A stretch of 35,080 bases of DNA from Ligilactobacillus salivarius DSM 20555 = ATCC 11741 (GCF_001435955.1 NZ_AYYT01000020.1:1-35080); one strand, 5' to 3'; shown: positions 1-9,561, counted from the first letter of the stretch. Program-made: numbers and translations. Notes: generated from the sequence alone by a model not told the origin.

Positions 1-56
1 CTTGTCTAACAATTGTAAGGCACTTCAGGGGGAGGGGTAGAATATATTACAGTTAA

Positions 57-70
57 AGAAAACGTTTTCT
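57..70 (+). promoter_or_regulatory. cre-like operator of the PTS operon
   Basis: The perfect palindrome AGAAAACGTTTTCT lies 27 bases upstream of the first PTS gene. It matches the catabolite-responsive element core (TGWAANCGNTNWCA) except at the outermost bases, so CcpA control of the polyol operon is likely. A LacI-family operator of similar core sequence is the alternative. No clear promoter can be assigned within the few bases available upstream. Confidence 0.6.
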
Positions 71-97
71 AAAACATAGAAGAGAGGTAATAGATAT

Positions 98-550
98 ATG
101 AATATTAAAGACTTTCTTCACGATGAACTGATTTTTACTAAAACTTCATTCAAAAATACTACTGAATTATTTAAGGAAGTTGCAAAGATTGCTGAAGAAA
201 AAGGATATGCAAATTCTTTGTTTTTAGAAAAAATTATTAAGCGTGAAGAGACATTCCCAACTGGATTACAACTAGAAAATAATGGAGTGGCAATTCCACA
301 TACAGATGCAGATACGATTGAAAAAGAATTTGTAGCTGTAATTACGTTAGAAGATAAAGGTGTCCCTTTCAAAAGAATGGATGATCCTAATGAGGAAGTT
401 GAAGCAAAAGTGGTATTCGTGCTTGGGCTAAATCAACCACATCAACAATTAGAAATGTTGCAATCTTTAATGGCGTTTATTCAAGATAATGAAAAGCTAA
501 AACAATTAGAGACTGCGCAAACAGTTGATGATGTAAAAGAAGTATTTTAA
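98..550 (+). CDS. gatA: PTS EIIA component, galactitol/fructose-type
   Basis: This is the cytoplasmic EIIA of a sugar PTS, passing phosphate from HPr to EIIB. The 150-residue protein has the normal length of the PTS_EIIA_2 (mannitol/fructose/galactitol) domain. His68 in the motif GVAIPHTDAD is the expected phosphorylation site. GAGAGG precedes the ATG by a suitable distance. It opens a collinear operon with EIIB (34-base gap) and EIIC. Family membership is clear. The substrate is not defined by EIIA, and the neighbours suggest a polyol, possibly a pentitol rather than galactitol. Confidence 0.93.
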   Translation: MNIKDFLHDELIFTKTSFKNTTELFKEVAKIAEEKGYANSLFLEKIIKREETFPTGLQLENNGVAIPHTDADTIEKEFVAVITLEDKGVPFKRMDDPNEEVEAKVVFVLGLNQPHQQLEMLQSLMAFIQDNEKLKQLETAQTVDDVKEVF

Positions 551-584
551 CTAAGGTAATTAAAATTTTTTAGGAGGAATTAAC

Positions 585-881
585 ATGAAAAAATTAAATG
601 TATTGGTAGCTTGTGGAGCAGGTATTGCTACATCTACAGTAGTTATGAGTAAGTTAGAAAAGTTATTTGAAGAAAATAACATTGATGTTGAATTACATCA
701 AATTAAGATTGCTGAAGCAGCATCAAAACAAAAAGATGCTGATATGTTAATTTCAACAACTATTTTGCCAACTGAATATGATATCCCAGCAATTAAAGCT
801 ATGGGATTCTTAACAGGTATTGGAATGGATAAGTTACAAGATGAAATTATAGAAACTGCCAAAAAATTACAAGCTGAATAA
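585..881 (+). CDS. gatB: PTS EIIB component, galactitol-type
   Basis: This 98-residue EIIB receives phosphate from EIIA and passes it to the incoming sugar. The P-loop at the N-terminus reads VACGAGIATST with Cys10 as the phosphorylated residue, typical of the lactose/galactitol EIIB fold. A strong AGGAGGA ribosome binding site lies just upstream. It sits between EIIA and EIIC in the standard GatABC order as a separate polypeptide. Confidence 0.93.
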   Translation: MKKLNVLVACGAGIATSTVVMSKLEKLFEENNIDVELHQIKIAEAASKQKDADMLISTTILPTEYDIPAIKAMGFLTGIGMDKLQDEIIETAKKLQAE

Positions 882-907
882 TGCTTGATTGATAAGGAGG
901 ATATCTC

Positions 908-2179
908 ATGAAAGTAGTCGGAGATGTTGTTCAATACATATTGAACATGGGTGCTAGTGTAATGCTCCCTATTATGATTTTTATTATCGCTCTTATTTTT
1001 AGAGTTAAAGCTTCAAAGGCTTTGAGATCTGCATTGACGATTGGTATTGGTATGGTAGGTATCAACTTAGTTATTAATTTATTGACAACTAATATTGGAC
1101 CAGCCGCACAAGCAATGGTAAAGAGATTTGGATTCCATCTGACTGTTATTGATGTTGGTTGGCCATCTGCTGCTGCCGGTGCTTGGGGACAACCAATTTC
1201 TTCTATCTTGATCCCAATATTATTAGTAACTAACCTTGTATTGTTAATTACAGGTATTACAAAGACTTTGGATATTGATATCTGGAACTACTGGCACATG
1301 GTTGCTGCAGGTTCAGTAGCATATATCGTAACTCAAAGCTGGATCTTCAGTATCATTTCTGCAATTTTATACATGATTTTCTGTTTACTTATTGCTGACT
1401 GGACAGCAAAGGATGTGCAAGAATTCTACGGTTTAGAAGGTATCTCATTCCCAACAGGTTCTAGTGACGCTTTTGGTTTACTAGGTATTCCTATTTCTTG
1501 GGTAGTTTCTAAGATCCCTGGTCTTGGAAAGATTGATGTAGACGCTGAAACAATTCAAAAGAGATTTGGTATTTTTGGCGAACCTATGATGATGGGGATT
1601 ATCATTGGTATTGTAATCGGTATCTTAGCTGGTTATGACGTTGCTGGCGTTTTAACATTAGGTATCAACATGGGTGCTGTTATGATGCTTATGCCTCGTA
1701 TGGTTAAGTTACTTATGGAAGGTCTTATTCCTATCTCTGAAGCTGCTCGTGAATTATTACAAAAGAGAACAGGTGGAAAGAGAGAAATCCTACTTGGTAT
1801 GGATGCTGCTTTATCAACAGGTGCTCCTGCAACATTAGCTGTTGGTTTGTTATTAGTTCCTATTACATTATTCATCGCTGTTATCTTACCAGGAAACAAA
1901 GTGTTACCATTCGGAGATTTGGCAACGATTCCATTCTACGTATCTTTAATCGTAGCTAGAAGAAGAGGTAATATCATAAACTCAGTTATCACTGGTGCTA
2001 TCGTTATTACAATTGCTTTATTTATGGCTACAAACTTTACAGATGTTCATACTCAAATGCTAGAAGGTGTAGTTAAATTCCCAGCAGGTGCAGCAAAAGT
2101 TTCATCTCTAGATATGGGTGGTAACTTCTTGAACTGGATTTTATTGAAACTTGCTGAAGTATGGAATGCAATTTTCTAG
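908..2179 (+). CDS. gatC: PTS EIIC component, galactitol family
   Basis: This is the membrane permease of the PTS. Its 423 residues contain about ten hydrophobic segments and match the length of the EIIC-GAT family. Internal glycine-rich stretches and the segment around residues 180-200 (GLEGISFPTGSSDAFGLLG) fit the substrate-binding part of this family. AAGGAGGATATCTC precedes the ATG. Its stop codon overlaps the ribosome binding site of the next gene, so translation of permease and dehydrogenase is probably coupled. GatC-family permeases also carry pentitols such as arabitol, ribitol and xylitol, so the substrate cannot be named from EIIC alone. Confidence 0.92.
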   Translation: MKVVGDVVQYILNMGASVMLPIMIFIIALIFRVKASKALRSALTIGIGMVGINLVINLLTTNIGPAAQAMVKRFGFHLTVIDVGWPSAAAGAWGQPISSILIPILLVTNLVLLITGITKTLDIDIWNYWHMVAAGSVAYIVTQSWIFSIISAILYMIFCLLIADWTAKDVQEFYGLEGISFPTGSSDAFGLLGIPISWVVSKIPGLGKIDVDAETIQKRFGIFGEPMMMGIIIGIVIGILAGYDVAGVLTLGINMGAVMMLMPRMVKLLMEGLIPISEAARELLQKRTGGKREILLGMDAALSTGAPATLAVGLLLVPITLFIAVILPGNKVLPFGDLATIPFYVSLIVARRRGNIINSVITGAIVITIALFMATNFTDVHTQMLEGVVKFPAGAAKVSSLDMGGNFLNWILLKLAEVWNAIF

Positions 2180-2192
2180 GAGATGATTTTTG

Positions 2193-3242
2193 GTGAAAGT
2201 AGCTGAATTAGTTGATTTAAATAAGTTTAATTTAGTAGAAAAAGACTTACCAACTCCTTCTAGTAATGAAGTTAGAGTAAAGGTAATGGCAGCTGGCACT
2301 TGTGGATCTGATAGTCATAAGATGAAAGCTGGCTGGAAGTATGGTTTTCCAGCTGTAATGGGACATGAATTTTCAGGAATTATAGATGCTGTTGGTGGTG
2401 ACGTAGAGAATATTGAAGTAGGGGAAAGGGTTGCTGTAGCTCCGTTTATTCCTTGCTTTGAGTGCGAATATTGCCAATCTGGAATGTTCCAAATGTGTGA
2501 AAATTATGCAATGGTTGGACAAACACAACCAGGTGGATTTGAACAGTATGTTTGTGTACCAGCAAGAAATGTATTAAGTATAGGAAATCTTTCTTTTACA
2601 GAAGGTGCACTTATTGAACCTATGGCTGTAGCAATGCATGCAGTAATGGGGATAAATCCAGAAATTGGTGATACAGCAGCAGTTTTTGGATTAGGAGCAA
2701 TTGGTGACCTAGTAATTAGACTTTTAAAAGCAGCCGGTGTCGTTAATATTATTGGAATTGACATCGACGATAAGAAGTTGGAAAAAGGTTTAGAAGAAGG
2801 ATGTTCATATGTTATTAATTCTGCTAAAGAAGCTCTTGAAGAAAAAGTAGCAGAATATACAAATGGACAAGGTGTGGACATTACTATGGAATGTGCAGGT
2901 TCGAAGATTACGGAAGAACAATCACTACTTATAACTAAGAGACGTGGAAAAGTAGGTTTTGTAGGAATTGCATATTCAGATGTGATGTTACATAAAGACG
3001 CATTTGAAAATATATTTAGACATGAATTGACAGTTAAAGGATTTTGGAATTCTTATTCTGCTCCATTCCCTGGTAAAGAATGGACTACTTCTATTGAAAT
3101 GGTAAAAAATGGAAGCGTTAAAATAAAAGATTTAGTAACTCATAAATTTGAATTGGATGAAATCCAAGATGCATTTAATATGATAGTTTCTAGATCAGAA
3201 TCATATAACAAAGTAATGTTTTATCCAAACGGAATAGAATAG
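2193..3242 (+). CDS. gatD: Zinc-dependent polyol-phosphate dehydrogenase (GatD-like)
   Basis: A medium-chain zinc dehydrogenase of about 349 residues that would oxidise the polyol phosphate delivered by the PTS to a ketose phosphate with NAD+. Catalytic zinc ligands are visible: Cys in the GTCGSD motif near residue 37 and His-Glu in GHEF near 58-59. The structural-zinc cysteines follow in CFECEYCQSGMFQMC (about residues 88-102), and the Rossmann motif FGLGAIG is near 165. A TTG at 2190 is also possible; GTG at 2193 is preferred because AGGAG lies 10 bases upstream and family members begin with MKVAEL-like residues. It resembles galactitol-1-phosphate 5-dehydrogenase, but the exact substrate is unproven. 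Confidence 0.85.
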   Translation: MKVAELVDLNKFNLVEKDLPTPSSNEVRVKVMAAGTCGSDSHKMKAGWKYGFPAVMGHEFSGIIDAVGGDVENIEVGERVAVAPFIPCFECEYCQSGMFQMCENYAMVGQTQPGGFEQYVCVPARNVLSIGNLSFTEGALIEPMAVAMHAVMGINPEIGDTAAVFGLGAIGDLVIRLLKAAGVVNIIGIDIDDKKLEKGLEEGCSYVINSAKEALEEKVAEYTNGQGVDITMECAGSKITEEQSLLITKRRGKVGFVGIAYSDVMLHKDAFENIFRHELTVKGFWNSYSAPFPGKEWTTSIEMVKNGSVKIKDLVTHKFELDEIQDAFNMIVSRSESYNKVMFYPNGIE

Positions 3243-3264
3243 CGAGAAAAGAAAGGTGTTTTAA

Positions 3265-4338
3265 ATGGATATACCAACTAAGATGAAAGCAGTTGTAAAG
3301 TCAGAAGCAGGCTATGATAACATGTCACTACAAGAAATACCTGTTCCTGAAGTAAAAGGTAAACAAGTTTTAATGAAGGTTGCTTATACAGGTATTTGTG
3401 GAACTGATATTCATACATTTAAAGGAGAATATGCGAATGCAGTTACTCCATTAGTTTTAGGCCATGAATTTTCAGGTAAGGTAGTTGCTGTAGGTGATGA
3501 AGTAACAAAGGTTAAACCTGGTGACCGCGTAACTAGTGAAACAACTTTTGATACTTGTGGTGAATGTGTATACTGCAAGAATAAAGAATATAATCTATGT
3601 GAAAATAGATCAGGTATTGGAACAAAAGCTAACGGTAGTATGGCTAACTATGTATTAACTCGTGAAGAAAGTGTACATGTACTACCTGATAATGTTAGCT
3701 ATAAGTTAGCTGCAATGTCTGAACCATTAGCTTCATGTGTACATGCAATGTATCAAAAAACACCATTTACATTACATGATACAGTATTAATTATTGGACC
3801 AGGACCTATGGGATTATTGTCTTTGCAAATTGCTAAAGAAATTGGTGCATTTACAATTGTTTCTGGTATTACAAAAGATTCTGATAGATTAGAGATTGCT
3901 AAAGAATTAGGTGCAGATATTGTTGTTGATACACAAAAAGAAGACTTGGCAAAAATTGTTATGGAAGCTACAAACGGTGTAGGTGTAACAAAAGTTTATG
4001 ATTGTTCAGGTGCTACTCCAGCTGTAAATGCAGCTTTACCATTATTGAAGAAGGGTGGTACTTTCCAACAAGTAGGTTTGTTTGCTAAACCATTAAACGA
4101 ATTAGACGAAAGAACAATTATTCAGCATGAAATTACTTATGTTGGTTCAAGATCACAAAATCCATATGACTGGCCAATTGCTATTCATTTAGAAGCTAAA
4201 GGTGCTATTAATGAAGATAAGATGGTAACAAAAGTCTTTGATTTGGATCACTGGCGTGAAGCTTTTGAAGCAATGATGGCAGGTAAGGAATTAAAGGTTT
4301 TAATTGCATCAAACCCAGATGATGAAACTTTAAACTAA
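3265..4338 (+). CDS. Zinc-dependent alcohol dehydrogenase, D-arabitol-phosphate dehydrogenase-like
   Basis: A second medium-chain dehydrogenase of 357 residues with intact zinc sites: Cys45 in GICGTD, His67-Glu68 in GHEF, and structural cysteines 98, 101, 104 and 112. The nucleotide-binding motif is GPGPMG. Segments such as GICGTDIHTFKGEY and SRSQNPYDWPIAIHL closely recall, from memory, the D-arabitol-phosphate dehydrogenase of Enterococcus avium. That enzyme yields xylulose 5-phosphate or ribulose 5-phosphate, which would feed the transaldolase and transketolase genes downstream. AGAAAGG precedes the start. Generic annotation as sorbitol/L-iditol dehydrogenase is the alternative. Confidence 0.82.
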   Translation: MDIPTKMKAVVKSEAGYDNMSLQEIPVPEVKGKQVLMKVAYTGICGTDIHTFKGEYANAVTPLVLGHEFSGKVVAVGDEVTKVKPGDRVTSETTFDTCGECVYCKNKEYNLCENRSGIGTKANGSMANYVLTREESVHVLPDNVSYKLAAMSEPLASCVHAMYQKTPFTLHDTVLIIGPGPMGLLSLQIAKEIGAFTIVSGITKDSDRLEIAKELGADIVVDTQKEDLAKIVMEATNGVGVTKVYDCSGATPAVNAALPLLKKGGTFQQVGLFAKPLNELDERTIIQHEITYVGSRSQNPYDWPIAIHLEAKGAINEDKMVTKVFDLDHWREAFEAMMAGKELKVLIASNPDDETLN

Positions 4339-4846
4339 CATAAATAATTGGACAAGTATGATTTCTATAATTGTAAATTGGGATAGAACGTAAAAGTGAT
4401 TTCTGTAGTTGCTTTTAGTTAAGTTACGCTTTGAGGGTAATAATATATGGAAGAAAAATGAACTAAGCAATTTACTTAGAGTATATACGAGAGATTTTGG
4501 AATTTTAGAAAACTTCATAAAATACAAAAACATCGCTATGTTTTCTGAATATAGTTTGCGGAATCTAGCAAAATTTCTATATTATACAATAGTGTATTGC
4601 TGGAAATCATTTGAATTAATAATTTCAATGTAACACTTGTCTTTAAATGTAAAATCACTTACTCTGAATAAAGAATATAGAGGTATGAAAGAGGCTAGCG
4701 AATTGATAACGGTTCCTAGTCTCTTTTTCCGAACTTTGATGAATGAATATACTTGCTAAATTAATTTATTAATTCATGTTAGAAATATATTATGTTGGGT
4801 ATATATAATTATAGGAATAATTAACGGAAAGTGAGGAACATTAAGT
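4339..4846. other. 508-bp intergenic stretch with terminator and transaldolase promoter region
   Basis: No convincing gene is present. Both strands offer only open frames of under 75 codons that lack a good ribosome binding site and have no recognisable domain. An intrinsic terminator lies at 4688-4733. The last 80 bases before the transaldolase are very AT-rich and include a TATAAT at 4804-4809 without a good -35 box. The stretch may hold a decayed gene, but I cannot name it. Confidence 0.5.
4688..4733 (+). terminator. Intrinsic terminator before transaldolase
   Basis: AAGAGGCTAG pairs with CTAGTCTCTT (one G-U pair) around a loop of about 17 bases, followed by a short T run. It would end the PTS operon transcript before the transaldolase gene and implies a separate promoter for tal-tkt. 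Confidence 0.6.
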
Positions 4847-5500
4847 ATGAAATTTTTCCTAGATACAGCTAATACTGATGATATTAGAAAATACGCAGAA
4901 CTTGGTTTGGTGGATGGAGTAACAACGAATCCAACGATTGTAGCTCGTGAAGGTCGTGATTTTGAAAGCGTTATTAAAGAAATAACAACAATCGTTGATG
5001 GCCCAGTGTCTGCAGAAGTAACGGCTAATGAAGCAGATAAGATGATTGAACAAGCTAGAGCTTTAGCTAAATGGGCTGATAATATCGTTGTAAAGATCCC
5101 AATGACAGAAGCGGGGTTAAAAGCTGTAAGTGTTCTAAGCAAAGAAGGAATTAAAACTAATGTTACACTAGTCTTTTCAGTTGCCCAAGGATTGATGGCA
5201 GCTAAAGCAGGGGCAACTTTTATTTCACCATTTGTAGGTAGATTAGATGATATTGGTTCAGATGGAGTGAAATTAATTAAAGATTTACGAACAGTTTTAG
5301 ATAATTATGGACTTAAATCTGAAATAATTGCGGCAAGTATTCGTGGAGTACAACATGTTGAAGCTGTAGCTTTGGCAGGTTCAGATATAGCAACAATTCC
5401 AGCGGGAGTGTTTGGAAAGATGTTTAAACATCCATTAACAGATAATGGATTAGCTAGTTTTGAAAAAGACTGGGCAGAATTTGAAGCGAGTCAAAAATAA
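4847..5500 (+). CDS. tal: Transaldolase (TalC/small-subunit type)
   Basis: A 217-residue member of the short transaldolase/fructose-6-phosphate aldolase family, moving a dihydroxyacetone unit between sugar phosphates in the non-oxidative pentose phosphate pathway. Asp6, the TTNPT motif near 26-30 and Schiff-base Lys83 (VVKIPMT) are present. At the position where E. coli fructose-6-phosphate aldolase has its catalytic Tyr131 (APY), this protein has Phe129 ([10 protein letters not shown]). Phe here is characteristic of true transaldolases, which supports transaldolase over aldolase activity. It is followed 17 bases later by transketolase in one operon. Homologues of this pair lie on the L. salivarius megaplasmid as I recall. 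Confidence 0.9.
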   Translation: MKFFLDTANTDDIRKYAELGLVDGVTTNPTIVAREGRDFESVIKEITTIVDGPVSAEVTANEADKMIEQARALAKWADNIVVKIPMTEAGLKAVSVLSKEGIKTNVTLVFSVAQGLMAAKAGATFISPFVGRLDDIGSDGVKLIKDLRTVLDNYGLKSEIIAASIRGVQHVEAVALAGSDIATIPAGVFGKMFKHPLTDNGLASFEKDWAEFEASQK

Positions 5501-5517
5501 TTAGGAGGCTGAAAGGT

Positions 5518-7509
5518 ATGTATGATCAAGTAGACCAATTGGGAGTAAATACTCTTAGAACATTATCAATCGACGCAATCCAAAGAGCTAACTCAGGTCA
5601 TCCAGGTTTACCAATGGGAGCGGCACCAATGGCATATGTCCTATGGACACGTCATTTAAAAATTAATCCTAAAACACATATGAACTGGGTAAATAGAGAT
5701 AGATTTGTTTTATCGGCAGGACATGGTTCAGCTTTACTATATAGTTTGGCACATTTAGCTGGATATGATGTTTCAATGGATGATTTGAAGAATTTTAGAG
5801 AATGGAAATCTAATACACCAGGACATCCTGAATATGGTTGTACCGATGGAGTGGAAGCTACAACAGGGCCATTAGGTCAAGGAATTTCAATGGCTGTAGG
5901 AATGGCGATGGCTGAAGCTCATCTAGGTAAGAAATTTAACCGTGAAGGTTACCCAGTAATGGATCATTATACATACGCTTTAATTGGCGATGGTGATTTA
6001 ATGGAAGGTGTCGCTAGTGAAGCAGCGTCATTGGCAGGTCATTTGAAATTAGGTAAGTTAATTGCTTTGTATGATTCAAATGGAATTTCTTTAGATGGTA
6101 AAACTTCAGCATCATTTACAGAGAATGTAGGAGCTCGTTTTGAAGCTTATGGCTGGCAATATATTCTAGTAGAAGATGGTTTCAATCTCGAAGAGATTGA
6201 TAAAGCAATTGTTCAAGCAAAAGCAGAAAGTGATAAGCCAACAATTATTGAAATAAAAACTACAATTGGTTATGGTTCAGAAAATCAAGGTACACATAAA
6301 GTACATGGAAGTCCTCTTGGTGAAGAAGGAGTAGCACACGCTAAAGAAGTATATAACTGGAATTATCCACCATTTACAGTACCTGAAGAAGTAAGTCAAA
6401 GATTTAAAGAATGCTTACAAGATAAGGGTGTTAAAGCAGAAAATAAGTGGAATGAAATGTTTGAAGCATATAAAAAAGAATATTCAGATCTTGCACAAAA
6501 GTTTTCCGACGGCTTTTCTAACAAGGTTCCAAATACTCTTGGAGACATTTTACCACAATATGGAGAAGATGACAGTATCGCAACACGTGCAGCTAGTCAA
6601 AAAGCAATTAATGCTTTAGCTAAAGAAGTATCATCACTTTGGGGTGGGGCAGCTGATTTAGCTAGTTCGAATAAAACAGTAATTGCTGGAGAAGGTGATT
6701 TCCAACCTGAATCATATGAAGGAAGAAATATTTGGTTTGGGGTTCGAGAATTTGGAATGGCATGTGCGATGAATGGAATCATGTTACATGGAGGGACACG
6801 AGTATTCGGAAGTACGTTCTTTGTATTTAGTGATTATTTAAAAGCGGCAATTCGTTTATCTGCCATTCAAAAATTACCAGTAATTTATGTTTTAACTCAC
6901 GATTCAGTGGCAGTAGGAAAAGACGGTCCAACTCATGAACCAATTGAACAACTAGCAAGTTTAAGAACGATTCCAAATGTCCAGGTATTTCGCCCAGCAG
7001 ATGGAAATGAAACATCAGCAGCCTGGAAAGTGGCATTAGAAACCTTAGATAAACCAACAATCTTAGTTTTGAGTCGCCAAAACTTAGATACATTGCCAAT
7101 TTCAAAGGAAAAAGTTTTTGATGGGGTAGAAAAAGGTGGATATGTAGTTCAAGGAGCTGAAAATGAAGCCGATGGAATTTTGATTGCCACAGGTTCAGAA
7201 GTAGGTTTAGCTTTGAAAGCCAAAGAAGAATTACAAAAGAAGGGTAAAGATGTAAGTGTAGTTTCATTACCTAGTTGGGAAAGATTTGAAGCTCAAAGTG
7301 AAGAATATAAGAATACAGTCATACCTCCAGAACTTAAGAAACGCATGACAATTGAAGCAGGTACAACATATGGTTGGGCTAAATATGCAGGAGATCATGG
7401 AGTAATGATAGGAATAGATGAATTTGGAATGTCAGCTCCAAGTGACATAGTCTTAAGAGAGCTAGGAATGAGTGTAGAAAATATTGTTAGCAGATATTTA
7501 GAAATGTAA
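5518..7509 (+). CDS. tkt: Transketolase
   Basis: A full-length, 663-residue thiamine-diphosphate transketolase transferring C2 units between ketose and aldose phosphates. The N-terminal substrate and cofactor motifs are visible (ANSGHPG, GHGS, GPLGQG). The thiamine-diphosphate motif GDGDLMEG lies near residue 157 with the downstream Asn in SNGISLDG. The catalytic Glu is in the GVREFGMA motif of the pyrimidine domain, and a C-terminal transketolase domain follows. AGGAGG precedes the ATG. With transaldolase it completes the non-oxidative pentose phosphate pathway, turning pentose phosphates from the polyol PTS into glycolytic intermediates. A strong hairpin follows the stop codon. Confidence 0.96.
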   Translation: MYDQVDQLGVNTLRTLSIDAIQRANSGHPGLPMGAAPMAYVLWTRHLKINPKTHMNWVNRDRFVLSAGHGSALLYSLAHLAGYDVSMDDLKNFREWKSNTPGHPEYGCTDGVEATTGPLGQGISMAVGMAMAEAHLGKKFNREGYPVMDHYTYALIGDGDLMEGVASEAASLAGHLKLGKLIALYDSNGISLDGKTSASFTENVGARFEAYGWQYILVEDGFNLEEIDKAIVQAKAESDKPTIIEIKTTIGYGSENQGTHKVHGSPLGEEGVAHAKEVYNWNYPPFTVPEEVSQRFKECLQDKGVKAENKWNEMFEAYKKEYSDLAQKFSDGFSNKVPNTLGDILPQYGEDDSIATRAASQKAINALAKEVSSLWGGAADLASSNKTVIAGEGDFQPESYEGRNIWFGVREFGMACAMNGIMLHGGTRVFGSTFFVFSDYLKAAIRLSAIQKLPVIYVLTHDSVAVGKDGPTHEPIEQLASLRTIPNVQVFRPADGNETSAAWKVALETLDKPTILVLSRQNLDTLPISKEKVFDGVEKGGYVVQGAENEADGILIATGSEVGLALKAKEELQKKGKDVSVVSLPSWERFEAQSEEYKNTVIPPELKKRMTIEAGTTYGWAKYAGDHGVMIGIDEFGMSAPSDIVLRELGMSVENIVSRYLEM

Positions 7510-7524
7510 GAAGATAATAAAATT

Positions 7525-7576
7525 AAAGCGAAGTTAGATGAAAAGATTAATATACTTCATCTAACTTCGCTTTTTT
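7525..7576. terminator. Bidirectional terminator between tkt and the GTPase gene
   Basis: A perfect 18-bp stem (arms 7525-7542 and 7556-7573) with a 13-base loop and T/A runs on both sides. It can terminate tkt on the plus strand and the convergent GTPase gene on the minus strand. Confidence 0.9.
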
Positions 7577-7577
7577 A

Positions 7578-9512
7578 CTAATTCATTCCATCCCAAAAAT
7601 AATCACAATGCATAGTTGCAGGGACATCTTTCCAGTTAACTGTATATCCAGCTCCATGAGCACAAAAAACGGATTGAGGTGTATTTTCCAAATCTGATAC
7701 AGGATCATAGTTTTGTTGAGAGATTACATCTATTGGGTTATGGCAAGGATAATAACCAGCAATTTCTAATTCTAGAGTGCCATTTCCGTGAGTGTATGAG
7801 CGTACATTAGTGGCATAATCATACATTTCTGAAACAGGAGCAATTCCTGTTAGTACTCCGTCAACTTGTTGTTCATCCAAAGTACCATGCATTCGTTGAA
7901 TATCATTGATTGCACGTCCAATTTGAGTACGATCAACTTTTAGTTTGAAACGATACCAAGGCTCTAAGAGTTGGCAATCATTATTTTCTTTTAGCATCAT
8001 TAAACCTTGTCGAACTGCGCGACTGCAAGCTTGACGAAAATCCCCACCGACTGTATGTACATTGCTAGCTTTCCCGCCTAAAAGGGTAATTTTTACATCT
8101 GTAAGAGGGGAACCAGTTAATACACCTAGATGTTCTTTAGCTTTGAGATTAGATATAATTTGATGTTGCCAATTTTTATCTAATACTTCTAGACTACATT
8201 GATTTTCGAACTGGAGACCACTACCTCTTTTTCCGGGTTCTAGTAATAAATGTACTTCTGAATAATGACGAAGTGGTTCGAAGTGTCCAACTCCTTCAAT
8301 AGAATTAGTGATAGTTTCTTTATGTAAAATATTTACTTTAGTAAAAGTGACGTTTAAATTATATCGATCAAGGAGTATTTGTTCTAGGATTTCTAACTGA
8401 ATTTCTCCCATAATTTGTACACTAATTTCTTTGAGATGTTCAGACCAAGTAACATGTAATTTAGGATCTTCATCTTCTAATTCATGAAGAGCTTTTAAGC
8501 AAGTTTGAATATCATTACCATTAAGATCAAGAGCATAACTTAGAACAGGGGTAATAGTTGGAATGGTATCTATTTGATTTTCTCCGATGCTTAGCCCTGG
8601 ATAGGTATTGACTAATCCAGGAATGGTACAAACTTGACCAGCATTAACAGTTGGATAAGTTGAAAATTTCTCTCCATTATATACTCTAATTTGACTAATC
8701 TTTTGTTCAGGCAATATTTCTTCTCGAGGTTTTAGCGAACCACCTAGAATACGAAGCCATGTTAGACGTTCACCTTTATCATTATGTGAGATTTTAAATA
8801 TCTTTGCTTGGAAATTGTTTGGATAATGCGGCTCTTGTGTCCAATGATTGAATCCTTGCAAAAATTCATCAATACCATCTAATTTTAAAGCAGAACCAAA
8901 ATAGCATGGGAAAACAACCCTATCAGAGATTAAGGATAGGATTTTTTCATCAGGGATGGCATTGGTTTGTAAATAGTCTTCAAATAATGATTCATCGCAC
9001 ATTGCGATATCTTCAAGCATATTATCGGAAGAAAAATCAATAATTGATTCATCTAATTCACTTTTCAATTGAGATAAAATCTGTGAGGCCATATTAGTAT
9101 TGATATCAATTTTATTAACAAAAATAAATACAGGAATATGGTAGTGTTTTAGCAAGTTCCAAAGAGATCTAGTGTGGCTAGTAATTCCGTCAGTAGCAGA
9201 AATAACTAATATAGCATAGTCAAGAACACTTAAAACTTGTTCGGTTTGAGTAACAAAATCAACGTGTCCTGGAGTATCTAAAATTGTTAATGAAAGATCA
9301 TTGTATTCTAAATTAGCTTGGTGTGAAAAAATGGTAATACCGCGCTTTTTTTCTAGTTGATCAGTATCTAAGAAAGTATTGCCGTTATCAACGCGACCTA
9401 AACTGCGTAGATTTCCCGTTTGATATAGTAATGCTTCAGAAAGAGTAGTTTTCCCTGCATCAACATTGGCAATAATTCCAGTAACAATGTGTTTCAATGA
9501 ATTAATAGGCAA
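7578..9512 (-). CDS. Tet(M)/Tet(O)-like translational GTPase (non-canonical ribosomal protection family)
   Basis: A 644-residue EF-G-related GTPase close to the usual 639 residues of Tet(M). The GTPase motifs are complete: NVDAGKTTL, RGITI, DTPGH and NKID, followed by domain II and EF-G-like domains III-V. The domain IV loop that in Tet(M) carries the tip YSPVSTP and contacts the tetracycline site reads here GGKASNVHTVGGDFR, with no equivalent proline-tyrosine tip. Tetracycline protection is therefore doubtful, and a role in ribosome rescue or alternative elongation is possible. The start is uncertain: TTG 9512 lies far from the AAGGAG at 9530-9535, and an upstream in-frame ATG (9525-9527) runs into a TAA after four codons. 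TTG 9497 would give the family-like N-terminus MKHIVTG. Confidence 0.82.
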   Translation of the reverse strand: MPINSLKHIVTGIIANVDAGKTTLSEALLYQTGNLRSLGRVDNGNTFLDTDQLEKKRGITIFSHQANLEYNDLSLTILDTPGHVDFVTQTEQVLSVLDYAILVISATDGITSHTRSLWNLLKHYHIPVFIFVNKIDINTNMASQILSQLKSELDESIIDFSSDNMLEDIAMCDESLFEDYLQTNAIPDEKILSLISDRVVFPCYFGSALKLDGIDEFLQGFNHWTQEPHYPNNFQAKIFKISHNDKGERLTWLRILGGSLKPREEILPEQKISQIRVYNGEKFSTYPTVNAGQVCTIPGLVNTYPGLSIGENQIDTIPTITPVLSYALDLNGNDIQTCLKALHELEDEDPKLHVTWSEHLKEISVQIMGEIQLEILEQILLDRYNLNVTFTKVNILHKETITNSIEGVGHFEPLRHYSEVHLLLEPGKRGSGLQFENQCSLEVLDKNWQHQIISNLKAKEHLGVLTGSPLTDVKITLLGGKASNVHTVGGDFRQACSRAVRQGLMMLKENNDCQLLEPWYRFKLKVDRTQIGRAINDIQRMHGTLDEQQVDGVLTGIAPVSEMYDYATNVRSYTHGNGTLELEIAGYYPCHNPIDVISQQNYDPVSDLENTPQSVFCAHGAGYTVNWKDVPATMHCDYFWDGMN

Positions 9513-9561
9513 TTAAAAAAATGCCATTCTCCTTTCTAATCTTAGAGTAGTTAATAAGATA

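Noticed and set aside
13-40. Possible sigma-54 (-24/-12) promoter before the PTS operon
   Set aside because: GGCAC is followed by a G run instead of the TTGC element; no LevR-type activator gene is visible.
4409-4633. 74-codon frame in the intergenic region before transaldolase
   Set aside because: No adequate ribosome binding site or recognisable domain; only the terminator after it is clear.
6827-7267. 146-codon minus-strand frame inside transketolase
   Set aside because: Leucine- and histidine-rich shadow frame of a clearly conserved gene, with no ribosome binding site or domain.
7578-9512. Acquired tetracycline resistance gene
   Set aside because: The domain IV loop lacks the Tet(M) tip, and base composition equals that of the neighbours, so a resistance call is not supported.
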